A stretch of 64,000 nt of DNA from Fragilaria crotonensis (taxonomy: Eukaryota; Bacillariophyta; Fragilariophyceae; Fragilariales; Fragilariaceae). The stretch spans positions 16,995 through 80,994 of the forward strand of contig JAKSYS010000238.1 of assembly GCA_022925895.1 (NCBI GenBank), read 5' to 3'. The translations under genes and the position numbers were made by a program. The number at the start of each line of letters is the position of its first letter. The stretch's first letter is position 1. Under the pieces are notes generated by a model that was not told the origin of the DNA, did no database searches, and saw only the letters and a program-made list of their open reading frames with translations. Below are positions 44,457 to 52,927 of the stretch, in pieces.

Positions 44457-46017
44457 CACAATTTTCTAGTTCAGTATTCGCAAATACGTTCTGTCCGCCG
44501 ACCGTACCTGCGTAAACCGAATAGGAAGTTGTCCCGTAATTTTGACCCCTGTCCCTTCGCCTACGTGAATTCCTAGTACAGTTCCTACACAGTCTAAGAG
44601 TACACTTTACGCCATGAAAGGGAGGTTCCCCGAGCCTCCTCGTTTCGATTCGCCCATGGTTACCGGTCTCCCTGACCGGAATCATGATGTCCCTGCAACA
44701 ACGTATTCCTCAGAGCAACTGGGAGATGAGAAAATCAACATGATTGATAACACCTTTTTCTCCCAAAAATTACATTCCTACGTACGTACCTGGTATGTTT
44801 TCTACGTTGCCGACAATTCAATCAAACAGATCTCCGCGCTCCGCCCCATGACCCACTTCCCGATTACCGACTACTGTTTTACTGTTCTACCGCCTCCGAT
44901 TATACCAACTACCACTCTACCGACTACTGTTCTACTGCCCACCGTTCTACCACCGACAAATGTTTTACCGTCTACTGCTCCCTCGAACACCGCCCTACCG
45001 TCTACTGTTCTACCGACAGATTTTCTACCGTCTACTGATCATCCGATCACCGTCCTACCGTCTATTGTTCTACCGACATATTTTCTACCGTCTACTGATC
45101 ATCCGATCACCGTCCTACCGTCTACTGTTCTACCGACAGATTTACTATCGTCTACTGATCATCCGATGACCGTCCTACCGTCTACTGTTCTACCGACAGA
45201 TTTTCTACCGTCTACTGATCACCCGATCACCGTCCTATCGTCTACTGTTCTACTGACAGATTTTCTACCGTCTACTGATCATCCGATCACTGTCCTACCG
45301 TCTACTGTTCTACCGACAGATTTTCTACTGTCTACTGATCACCCGATCACCGTCCTACCGTCTACTGTTCTACCGACAGATGCTCTACCGTCTACCAATC
45401 ATCCGATCACCGTCCTACTGTCTACTGTTCTACCGACAGATGCTCTACTGTTTACTGACCATCCGATCACCGTCCTACCGACTACTGTTCTACCAACAGA
45501 TGCTCCACTGCCTATTGATTATCCGATCACCGTCCTACCGTCTACTGTTCTACCAACAAATGCTCTACCGTCTACTGACCATCCGATCACCGTCCTACAG
45601 TCTACTGTTCTACCAACAGATGCTCCACCGTCTATTGATTATCCGATCACCGTCCTACTGTCCACATTCCTACCAAAAGAAGTTCTACTGTCTCTTGATC
45701 ATCCGATCACCGTCTTATCACCTATTTTTCTACCGACAGATGTTCTACTGCTTGCTGTTTTACCGACAGATGTTCTACTGTCTACCATTCAATCAACTTC
45801 CGGTTTACTGCCTGCTATTTCCTGGTTCTTTCCCCACTACAGCCATCCACCCTACTCAAATCTCATGGCTCTGTACAAAGTTTATGTCTGCATGTTCTTG
45901 TAAGGTTAACTAAGTCCCCGCCTCCTGAAATACGGTAAGGCCGGGATGGGGTACATGCTCTGGTCTTGGAAAAGACTGGAGGCGATGAAAACCCAATAAT
46001 TAGGTTTATTTATGTTA
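44457..46017 (+). mobile_element. Short repeat-ORF element, copy 2 (non-autonomous LINE relative)
   Basis: 1561 bp, flanked by TGGTATGACTCCGAA (44442-44456 and 46018-46032). It has 9 extra 5' bases (CACAATTTT) before CTAGTTCAG compared with copy 1. LINE-3 has ACACATTT at the same place, so this copy probably has the complete 5' end. It inserted 30 bp beyond copy 1, with its own duplication, so it is a separate event and not a tandem duplication. Confidence 0.85.
44614..45903 (+). CDS. Repeat-ORF protein, copy 2 (429 aa, thirteen 20-residue repeats)
   Basis: Same N- and C-terminal parts as copy 1, with scattered substitutions and two more 20-residue units, one of them degenerate (APSNTALPST). 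The length difference of 40 codons is exactly two repeats, so the array changes by whole units and the frame is preserved. The function is unknown. Confidence 0.7.
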   Translation: MKGRFPEPPRFDSPMVTGLPDRNHDVPATTYSSEQLGDEKINMIDNTFFSQKLHSYVRTWYVFYVADNSIKQISALRPMTHFPITDYCFTVLPPPIIPTTTLPTTVLLPTVLPPTNVLPSTAPSNTALPSTVLPTDFLPSTDHPITVLPSIVLPTYFLPSTDHPITVLPSTVLPTDLLSSTDHPMTVLPSTVLPTDFLPSTDHPITVLSSTVLLTDFLPSTDHPITVLPSTVLPTDFLLSTDHPITVLPSTVLPTDALPSTNHPITVLLSTVLPTDALLFTDHPITVLPTTVLPTDAPLPIDYPITVLPSTVLPTNALPSTDHPITVLQSTVLPTDAPPSIDYPITVLLSTFLPKEVLLSLDHPITVLSPIFLPTDVLLLAVLPTDVLLSTIQSTSGLLPAISWFFPHYSHPPYSNLMALYKVYVCMFL

Positions 46018-46032
46018 TGGTATGACTCCGAA

Positions 46033-48358
46033 AACCATGACTCCCTCAACTGATAACGAGAGGAATGGCATCAAAAATCCTTCGCTTAACAGCAAACCAT
46101 CATTCAACCTCCGGTTTCAGCGATAGGGATAATACTCGCGAGGAAGGTGTTATGAAAGATTGTTGCCTCAAGTGCTCAAGTGCCTCTTGAATCCTTGGAT
46201 GCCAATGGTATAATCACAAATAGACCCGTCATGAAGAACAGTGCCTACGTCTGCGCGGATGTCGCCCTAACAGGTCAATGCACCATCAAGGGGATGAATC
46301 GGACAACATACCTGTTTGACGTGTGTTACTATGGTGCCGTTGATGACGCTGACTCCGGAATGGCAATGACAGGAATTACCATCCTCTTATTGGAGTCACT
46401 CTTCAAGCTGGCAAGAAGAATACAAGCAACAACGGTGTGATCACTGCTGTACCAACGGGTAAAAGGTGGACACCCAACGCGCTTTTCCCTTTTTGCTGCA
46501 GATATGCACCGACTGTCGATGGCATTCCACTGACTGACTCCACCACAGTCAACACTTTCGTTACCTTTGGAGCCAGTAGCTTATGTTCCGGTCCCGACCA
46601 TGGCCCAGTATACCCAGGCAACGTTGCCGACTACCCTGCTGCATGTGATGACGACACAGCACGCAATTCCTGGGCCACATCACACAGAAGCTACTGCCAC
46701 ACTGTATTGGCAGTGCCCATGATCACATCCGTGGCACCCTGATGACGTGTCACCCGGTCAATTGTGGACGCCTTCTTTTGGACACTTCAATCTCAGCTCC
46801 GTCTTCGTCTTCCGCTCAAGTTGTTGCCAATAACCCCCTTTGCGGTTGGACAAGGGACACTCCTTTGGGCACCACTCTCCAGGCTGGCGCTTCACACCAT
46901 TCAGAAAGCCACTTGGCCTACCGCTACGAGCATTTCGTCAGTGTAATGCCCGCTCCTCTTGCTTCTACCGGGCTGCCCATTCTCCTGAGGTATCAACCAG
47001 ATGACCGTGGACGCCATTTCCTTCTAGCTGGACCCTCGGCGCGTGTTGCTGCCAATTATTGATGCCTTTTTCGCCCCGATCCCGATTTCTTGCCAAGGAT
47101 TTATGTTCTGATCCATGCACTCGGACTTCATCATTCCCTGCCCCCTACCAAAGATGCTTGCAATGGGGGAGTGTACATCCGTGCATGCAGTTTGCTATTT
47201 GAACACAACTTGTCCGAGCCAACGCAGAGCCCAGCGCCTGCTAATCTTGACTACCCCGGCTTTCCCACTCCGGACTCGCATGCAGTCTTCAATGAGCGGA
47301 TGGAGAAGTTAGAATTGCAAAGCTTGCGCCTGCTTTCGATGTGTTGTTGGTGTTGTCAGATGAAGAGAAACGCACCCTCCAAATCGGACATTCCAGCTCC
47401 AACAAGAGCAACAAAATCCGCGTGATCCTCGCAGGGATGTGGATAATTGCAGTAAAGGAGGCTTTCCCGGATGAAGCAACGGGATGGAAGCTTGGACCCA
47501 AATGCAATGTTCCTCTCCCAAATCTCCCGGTCTCAAGCAATCGAACGTGGCCGACACCTCCGCTTTCCTATGATGCGGAAGCACACAAGCCTCGCCGCAC
47601 GCCGACAGGGGCACAATCGCCTTCGCCTGATGATACTGTTGTTGAGGTTGCCTTCCCGAGCAATAATGACATGCACCTTTCTTGCAACACCGACATCTGC
47701 AGCAATATTCTCGTCCGTACCAAGGATTATAGCAGGAAGCAATCAATACTTGAAGGCCTCCACAGAAACAAGATTCCCAGCTGGTTGCTCCTCTTCATGC
47801 TGACGAGGCATCAGCCAATTGACGGTCGTTGACGCGCATTGCCCCCCAAAAGGTGTCACAAAAGGTTCTAGACAGCTACAATCCCTCGCTTCTTGACTTT
47901 GCCTTTCATCAGGAGCCTGATTCGAACCTTAAGATTTGTTTGAGAATGTCGCCTGCCTCTGTGTCAGATGCGGATTCCCAAGGATTTTACCAGCATGATC
48001 CTTTCCAGTTGACGGAGATTCACGCCGCGTTCACATTTCAACATGCTACAGCTGCAATTGTCGACCCCCCATTGCATCATGCATCAAAAGATTGCGGCCG
48101 TCGCTTGTGAAATGTACCTCCCGCACTCCTTTTGCACATTGTTGAATCTCACCACGAGGGTATTTCAGTGCATTCAGTGCTTGCGTATCCAGTACAGTAC
48201 ATTTCTTCTCGGACAGTACTATATATTTGAGTATACAAAGACAACCAACCACAGCACCGAGAGAGCAGCTACAAGTACTATTCTATCTTCCGATCGGATG
48301 TGGATGCACTCCTATTTGCTCATTGTTTGGCTCTACCGATGCATACAATGGGGGAGTG
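46033..48358 (+). other. Copia-3 internal region downstream of the short elements
   Basis: Overlapping open stretches of 60-165 codons in changing frames (for example 46180-46440, 46437-46742, 46742-47062, 47090-47425, 47341-47832). None shows a motif that I recognise, and no reverse transcriptase or integrase signature is present. An AATGGGGGAGTG polypurine tract lies at 48347-48358 just before the 3' LTR. A near-copy of tract plus LTR start (CAATGGGGGAGTGTACATCC) is at 47160-47179. Confidence 0.55.
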
Positions 48359-48865
48359 TGTCAGTGCATGCTTCTCCTATCGATGCAATTCAGTACTGTG
48401 GTACGTGTTACTGCATCTACATGCAACAGTATACACATGCATGTACTGTGCTACTGGCCACGTGCATGGATACGTGCTTCTATCCATACAGCATTCTCTC
48501 GAGTTTACCTGGTACCCAATACTAGATAGTCTAATTGGAGCTCTTTCTTGTGCTCCACCACAACTTCTAATATAGACCCTTTTATAGCCTCAACTGCATT
48601 CTTGCCGGTCTCGACGATCGTAAGGGTGAAGAGGCAATAGGGCTATTGACAACAACGCTCACACTACTAAAAAGACGAACGGTAACATTGTACGACAGCT
48701 CATCATACTTCATTGAGTGTCCCTGATCGTTTCATCGTGATTCACCCGTTCCAATTGGCGGTATTGATCTATCAACCGCCGCCGCATTCGTCGACGTTTG
48801 TGAGCCACACATTTCACCCCTCCTACCCCTGAGCGTGAGCGCTCGTAATTAGGGAGGGTCTCACA
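48359..48865 (+). repeat. Copia-3 3' LTR
   Basis: 507 bp, the same as 38328-38831 apart from a CCA indel. It ends GGGTCTCACA at 48865, before the CCCTT duplication. Confidence 0.95.
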
Positions 48866-48870
48866 CCCTT

Positions 48871-49860
48871 CAATCGCGGAAGATACTTCACGATGAGGCG
48901 CATAAGAGAAGCAATTGCAGCTTCAGCCTTGTCCGCCTCACCAGTTGTATCGTTGACATCCCAAAATGTGAACTGATCCAGCCAAGCCTCAAAACACAGA
49001 AGGCATTCGATTGTTCCCAAAACAGCCTCCATATCTGCGAAGTGTCTCTCGAGGAGATGCCATCCTTCAACTTGCATTGTAAGGGCCGCAAGCAGGAAGA
49101 GAGTGCCGGACTGTTCAGAACATTCGACCTGGGAGGTTTGTGATTCCACGTGAGAAGTCAGTCCGTGGGAAACTAGATCGTATAGTTTGACGACAGGTCT
49201 TGTCAAAGGAAAATGCCATTCCATCAAGCTTTGCAGTGATTCATTGCTAATCCCTTTCTTGAACGATTCGAGGCGGTACATGATGATACCATGTTGTATA
49301 GTATGCATGACATCAATGACAGCGCACATAAAGATACCATGTGCGTTTTGCCCCATCTGAATGCGGTTGAAGGCATTATCAACCTTGTAAATCGTGAGTT
49401 CTGAAGGTCGTCGTCGGAGCCGTTGCGACAGATATCATTGATCGTGTCGACATCAGAAAGTGCACTCAACATCTGGATTGTCAAGATCGTCAAAGAGACA
49501 GTCGCATGATCGATGATGGCGATTCATACTACTGTGATGCCCATTCATGCGGCCACAAAGTTGATCCCCTTGCTTGCCATCGTTGATGACGAAGAGCAGA
49601 GGACAGACGATATCAACGACAATCCACTTCCCACAAAGTTTCAAAGGAACCTTCTTCAGTCGACAATCTTTGCCGGCTTGCGCTTCGACCATGCCCCTCA
49701 TCATGGCATCCATCACTTTGTGAAAATTACGAGTCGTTCTACCTTTTCCTTCCTCGGAAGTGCTGTTTGCAAATTGATTCATGGCACCTGATCGTCCGCG
49801 GTTCAGGTCGGGGACGTAACCCAGGACACGCCATGCACCACCATCAGAAGGTGCGAAATG
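48871..49860 (-). pseudogene. Plavaka/CACTA-like transposase, 5' part, truncated at its N-terminus
   Basis: Coding begins abruptly near 49860 with GGAWRVLGYVPDLNRGRSG and continues NQFANSTSEEGKGRTTRNFH. Then come LLFVINDGKQGDQLCGRM (core Asp region, compare GDTEGHDRLCG at 187-3366), CDCLFDDLDNPDVECTF and, after a frame change near 49470-49380, NAHGIFMCAVIDVMHTIQHG. The position that is Glu in the other two transposases (GEMLH, VETMH) is Asp here (IDVMH). The frame continues past Copia-3 into 37506-38322. There is no zinc-finger N-terminus. Confidence 0.7.
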
Positions 49861-50215
49861 TTTAGTTATTTTTAGATGTTTACCCTAAACATAGAATGAC
49901 GACCGTTCCATCGTTTCTCACAATTTTTGTTTACTATTCAAAAAATTTGGTGAAATAAACATTAAAATATTTACAAATCAAATTGTTTATTCGATTGAAT
50001 AAGTAGCTAAACATCGAAGGTATACTCTCACTATATATGTTTTATTTACACCATTTGATCAAAGCAATAGGTTTGATGTGGTGATCAAAGAGGGTTAGAT
50101 GACACCATATACGACGATGTTAAATGTTCACTATTGACAAGCAATGTTGAATTACAGAAAGATTTACTTGAAATTTGGCGCTTTTGCTTACTACTAAGAA
50201 TCACAGTCGTCAATG
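49861..50215. other. AT-rich intergenic stretch
   Basis: Between the truncated transposase and gene X'. It includes an ATGTTTA...TAAACAT inverted repeat at 49857-49897. No gene is supported. Confidence 0.5.
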
Positions 50216-51880
50216 TTACAATTGCAGCACTTGAGGATCATCATCATCTAAGTCCCACGCTGCCTCAAGTGGTACGGCATCCTGTTCCATCACCATTGCT
50301 GCAGCACCACCTCCAGCCCCTTCATCCTGTGCCGCCCCTGAATCCATTTCTTTTCTACAAAATGCCAATAATTCCTTTTCCATTGGCTTTGCTTGTTGAC
50401 ACGACCTGTCCTCTTGAACTAGGTTGTACAGCTCATTGAAACGAGCTGTCCCTTCACGACTCCAACCTCCGTACTTACAGTGTCCGCTCTTCTTCCCAGT
50501 GTACTTTCCTCGCTGCCTTGTCTGCTTATTTTCTCCTTCACTAGCACCCTTTGGCGTCTTCCACTTCTCAATGTAATTGTCGAAGAGGAGCAATGCAAAC
50601 GCCTCGTCACTCTTCGTCACTAATTTTACGTGAGTTTCTTTGTCAGTTGCCTCTGATACCAATGCCAATTGTTTTTGCTTCCCCCAACCTTTCTTCCCGC
50701 ACACACACTCCAAAAAAGTACCAAAAAACCAGAAGAATGCCCTGCGCTCTCTTTCCGTTCTTGCCCGTCTTAGCTTGCAAAGTTCATCAATGGTGAAGAA
50801 CTGTTCCACGCATTTTTCTCGAAAGCTTGCAATGCTCTCTCTCACAATCTTCCCACCAGCTTGCTCACAGGAACTTCGCTTCGTATTCAATGCTTCATTG
50901 AACACACTCTCATACAACATTTGGAACTTTCCTCGCTGATGGAGCGGCACACCCTCATGATCCATAACCAATTTGATCGCCTTTTGGAACATGAGGTCGC
51001 TGTTGATGAACTTTATCCGACGGAAGACATAATCCTTGACATAAATCCGCACTCTATCAGCTACATGCTTCTGTCGATTTCGCATTGACTCTGTCCTTGA
51101 CATTCCTCGCACGCTGATTAATCCGTCAAGATGCAAAGCTGACATAGCAGCAGCATCAGTAGTACCAACTGTATGGCTTGTCGAGATGCTTGATGCTCGT
51201 CCTGAAATAGCATTACCAGTGGGATGGTTCTTGGGTTGTCTCGGTGCCACGACTGTATGGTCAGTAGCTCTCAAGCGTTCCCAATCGCCACGTTTCCGTT
51301 TGCCACCACCAAGAATACGATCAGCAAGCTGGCCGTGTTCATGGTCCCTAACAGCATCAGGCTCCTCGTCCTCTGCGGAGCTTGAATACCATGACTCCTC
51401 CACCAGCGTCTCTAGCACCTCTTCCTCCTCGTCCTCGTCCTCCTCAACCTCTTCCTCTCCCTCTTCGTCGTAGTCGTCATCATCCTCTTCGTCCTCGTCT
51501 TCCTCCGGTACTTCATCAGATACGTCATCCTCAACAAGTTGTACATCGTCAGCCTTAGGTTTTCCTGGTGGCCGCTTTTTCTTCATGTTCTTACCACTTG
51601 GTGTTTCCTCTGTTACGTCATCAGCAGTGCCCTTCCTTTTATGAATCCTTCCAACAACCAGCACACCACTATTTTCGTTCCTTTTTGACTTTTCCTTTCC
51701 AACAAGTTTGGTATCGTCAGCAAGAGAACTCTTTTCAACAGCACTTTTACTAACCTTTTCAACAAGTCCTTTTCGAATTAGTCCTCTGCTTTCCTTACGA
51801 GCCCTGTCCGGAGTTGATGCATACTTGCTTTTGCAACGGCGAGGCGATGTTCGCACCGGAGTTGCAGGTGGCTTGGTCAT
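50216..51880 (-). CDS. Gene X', intact homologue of gene X, unknown function (554 aa)
   Basis: Start chosen at the ATG at 51880 (MTKPPATPVRTSPRRCKSK), since the frame upstream has only a TTG. The first 100 residues are basic and nuclear-looking, residues 100-165 are strongly acidic (DEDEEDDDDYDEEGEEE), and the rest is helical. Conserved points with gene X: SKYGGWSREGTARFNELYNLV-like block near residue 475 (KQSWSREGMERFNNLAVLV in X) and an acidic C-terminus. A central region has FFWFFGTFLECVCGKKGWG. No catalytic motif is recognised. It is divergent from gene B, about 1 kb apart, as X is from B'. It may be an element-encoded DNA-binding protein, but that is a guess. Confidence 0.75.
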   Translation of the reverse strand: MTKPPATPVRTSPRRCKSKYASTPDRARKESRGLIRKGLVEKVSKSAVEKSSLADDTKLVGKEKSKRNENSGVLVVGRIHKRKGTADDVTEETPSGKNMKKKRPPGKPKADDVQLVEDDVSDEVPEEDEDEEDDDDYDEEGEEEVEEDEDEEEEVLETLVEESWYSSSAEDEEPDAVRDHEHGQLADRILGGGKRKRGDWERLRATDHTVVAPRQPKNHPTGNAISGRASSISTSHTVGTTDAAAMSALHLDGLISVRGMSRTESMRNRQKHVADRVRIYVKDYVFRRIKFINSDLMFQKAIKLVMDHEGVPLHQRGKFQMLYESVFNEALNTKRSSCEQAGGKIVRESIASFREKCVEQFFTIDELCKLRRARTERERRAFFWFFGTFLECVCGKKGWGKQKQLALVSEATDKETHVKLVTKSDEAFALLLFDNYIEKWKTPKGASEGENKQTRQRGKYTGKKSGHCKYGGWSREGTARFNELYNLVQEDRSCQQAKPMEKELLAFCRKEMDSGAAQDEGAGGGAAAMVMEQDAVPLEAAWDLDDDDPQVLQL

Positions 51881-52927
51881 GACAAAGCAGATCTGCAACA
51901 AAGTGTCTTCTTTTGCGATGTGTGCGAAATTGTATGAAACTTGTGTAAAAAGCTACGTTGATTTGTTATAGATATGGCATGATGGGAACTTATTCTTGTT
52001 GTAGCATGATTTTGAACTCAACATTTTATTACGAATTGTAGACATTCATTTTGTTACTTTTCGCCATAGTTGATTTAAACACGATTTATCAGTGTCTGTA
52101 CTTACCATTTTTGTGGACGTACTCATTTAATCAAACGTATATGATATGTTGACTGTTTACATTTGTAACGTAAAAATTCAAATGAAATCATTTTTTGCTG
52201 TGCATTAATCGTACAACTGTACGTATAAAATCCACACTGCTGTACATATACATGTATACTCCGACTATCATTTTATACTATCAAACGTAGTGCGCATACT
52301 TCCATGAAAGTGCATAAGAATAGGCAATACATGAGTTCGTACAATGCAGTTATACACGTGATGTATATTCTGCATTCAACCATGTACAAATTTTGTCTCA
52401 TAATTTTCTGTGTATATCCTAAGTAATAAATTGTGTATACATGATTAAATAAATGCAAGTTGCATCATGTATATAATAATTATGTCCGGATACGTGCTTT
52501 GTAACATTTCTATCGGTATATCCTAAGTAATCATTTTACACACATATTCTAATTTGAAGTCCCACTTGAGAAATCTTTTCTGGCATAGTGCCCGTGCTCA
52601 ATCAAGTATCTTTGTAGTACGGGTGCTTACGTACTTTCCACGTGCGACGCAGAACAAAGACTGCACTCCATGCTTCTTTGCAGTCCATGGTGAAAAACCA
52701 CACAAAACTCACGAAGCCCTGGTTTGAGCTTCTTGTTAGCTTTTGTCTGTTGTTGCTGCCGGATTGTCCTCGCTTGTGTCCCACACTAGTGCTGCTCCCT
52801 GCCATACAGTGGGTGAGCGTTACGAGTGGTGGTTTTGACGCTTGCGCTTGCGCTGCCATACAGTGGCGCAAGGTTGGGACTAGACCGTCTTGCCTGCTCC
52901 TGCCATACTGTGGGAGAGAGGGCAAAC
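51881..52927. other. Divergent intergenic region between gene X' and gene B
   Basis: About 1.05 kb, AT-rich to about 52560, then GC-richer with short repeats. It matches the X/B' region in layout. It holds the presumed promoters of both genes. The minus-strand open frame 52602-53231 overlaps the start of B and has no supporting feature. Confidence 0.6.
52799..52907 (+). promoter_or_regulatory. Three CTGCCATACAG-like motifs upstream of gene B
   Basis: CTGCCATA at 52799-52806, 52853-52860 and 52900-52907, the last 20 bases before the B ATG. The first two are followed by CAGTGG, the third by CTGTGG. They match the triple motif before B'. Confidence 0.5.

Larger units (their letters stand above)
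38328..48865 (+). mobile_element. Copia-3: LTR element without recognisable pol (large retrotransposon derivative)
   Basis: A 10,538-bp element including nested insertions; about 5.1 kb without them. LTRs are 504 bp (38328-38831) and 507 bp (48359-48865), flanked by CCCTT (38323-38327 and 48866-48870). They appear identical apart from a 3-bp indel (CCA) near 48558. It has the same primer-binding site, polypurine tract and LTR ends as Copia-2 and the same first-ORF domain, but I find no capsid, zinc knuckle, integrase or reverse transcriptase. It must have been mobilised in trans. LINE-2 and two short repeat-ORF elements lie inside it. Confidence 0.9.

Noticed and set aside
43500-45730. The regular 60-bp repeats as a CRISPR array
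   Set aside because: The units are contiguous with no unique spacers, all keep one reading frame, and they lie inside an ORF with non-repeated ends in an apparently eukaryotic genome.
43782-45913. Second-frame ORFs with the pattern MLYRLPIIRSPSY across the repeats
   Set aside because: They follow automatically from a repeat period divisible by three; the chosen frame has matching N-terminal and C-terminal parts in both copies.
42988-46017. A simple tandem duplication of a 1.5-kb block
   Set aside because: Each copy has its own distinct target-site duplication and a few bases of original Copia-3 sequence remain between them.
46033-48358. Individual open stretches in the Copia-3 tail as separate genes
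   Set aside because: They overlap, change frame repeatedly, lack recognisable motifs and belong to the internal region of one LTR element.
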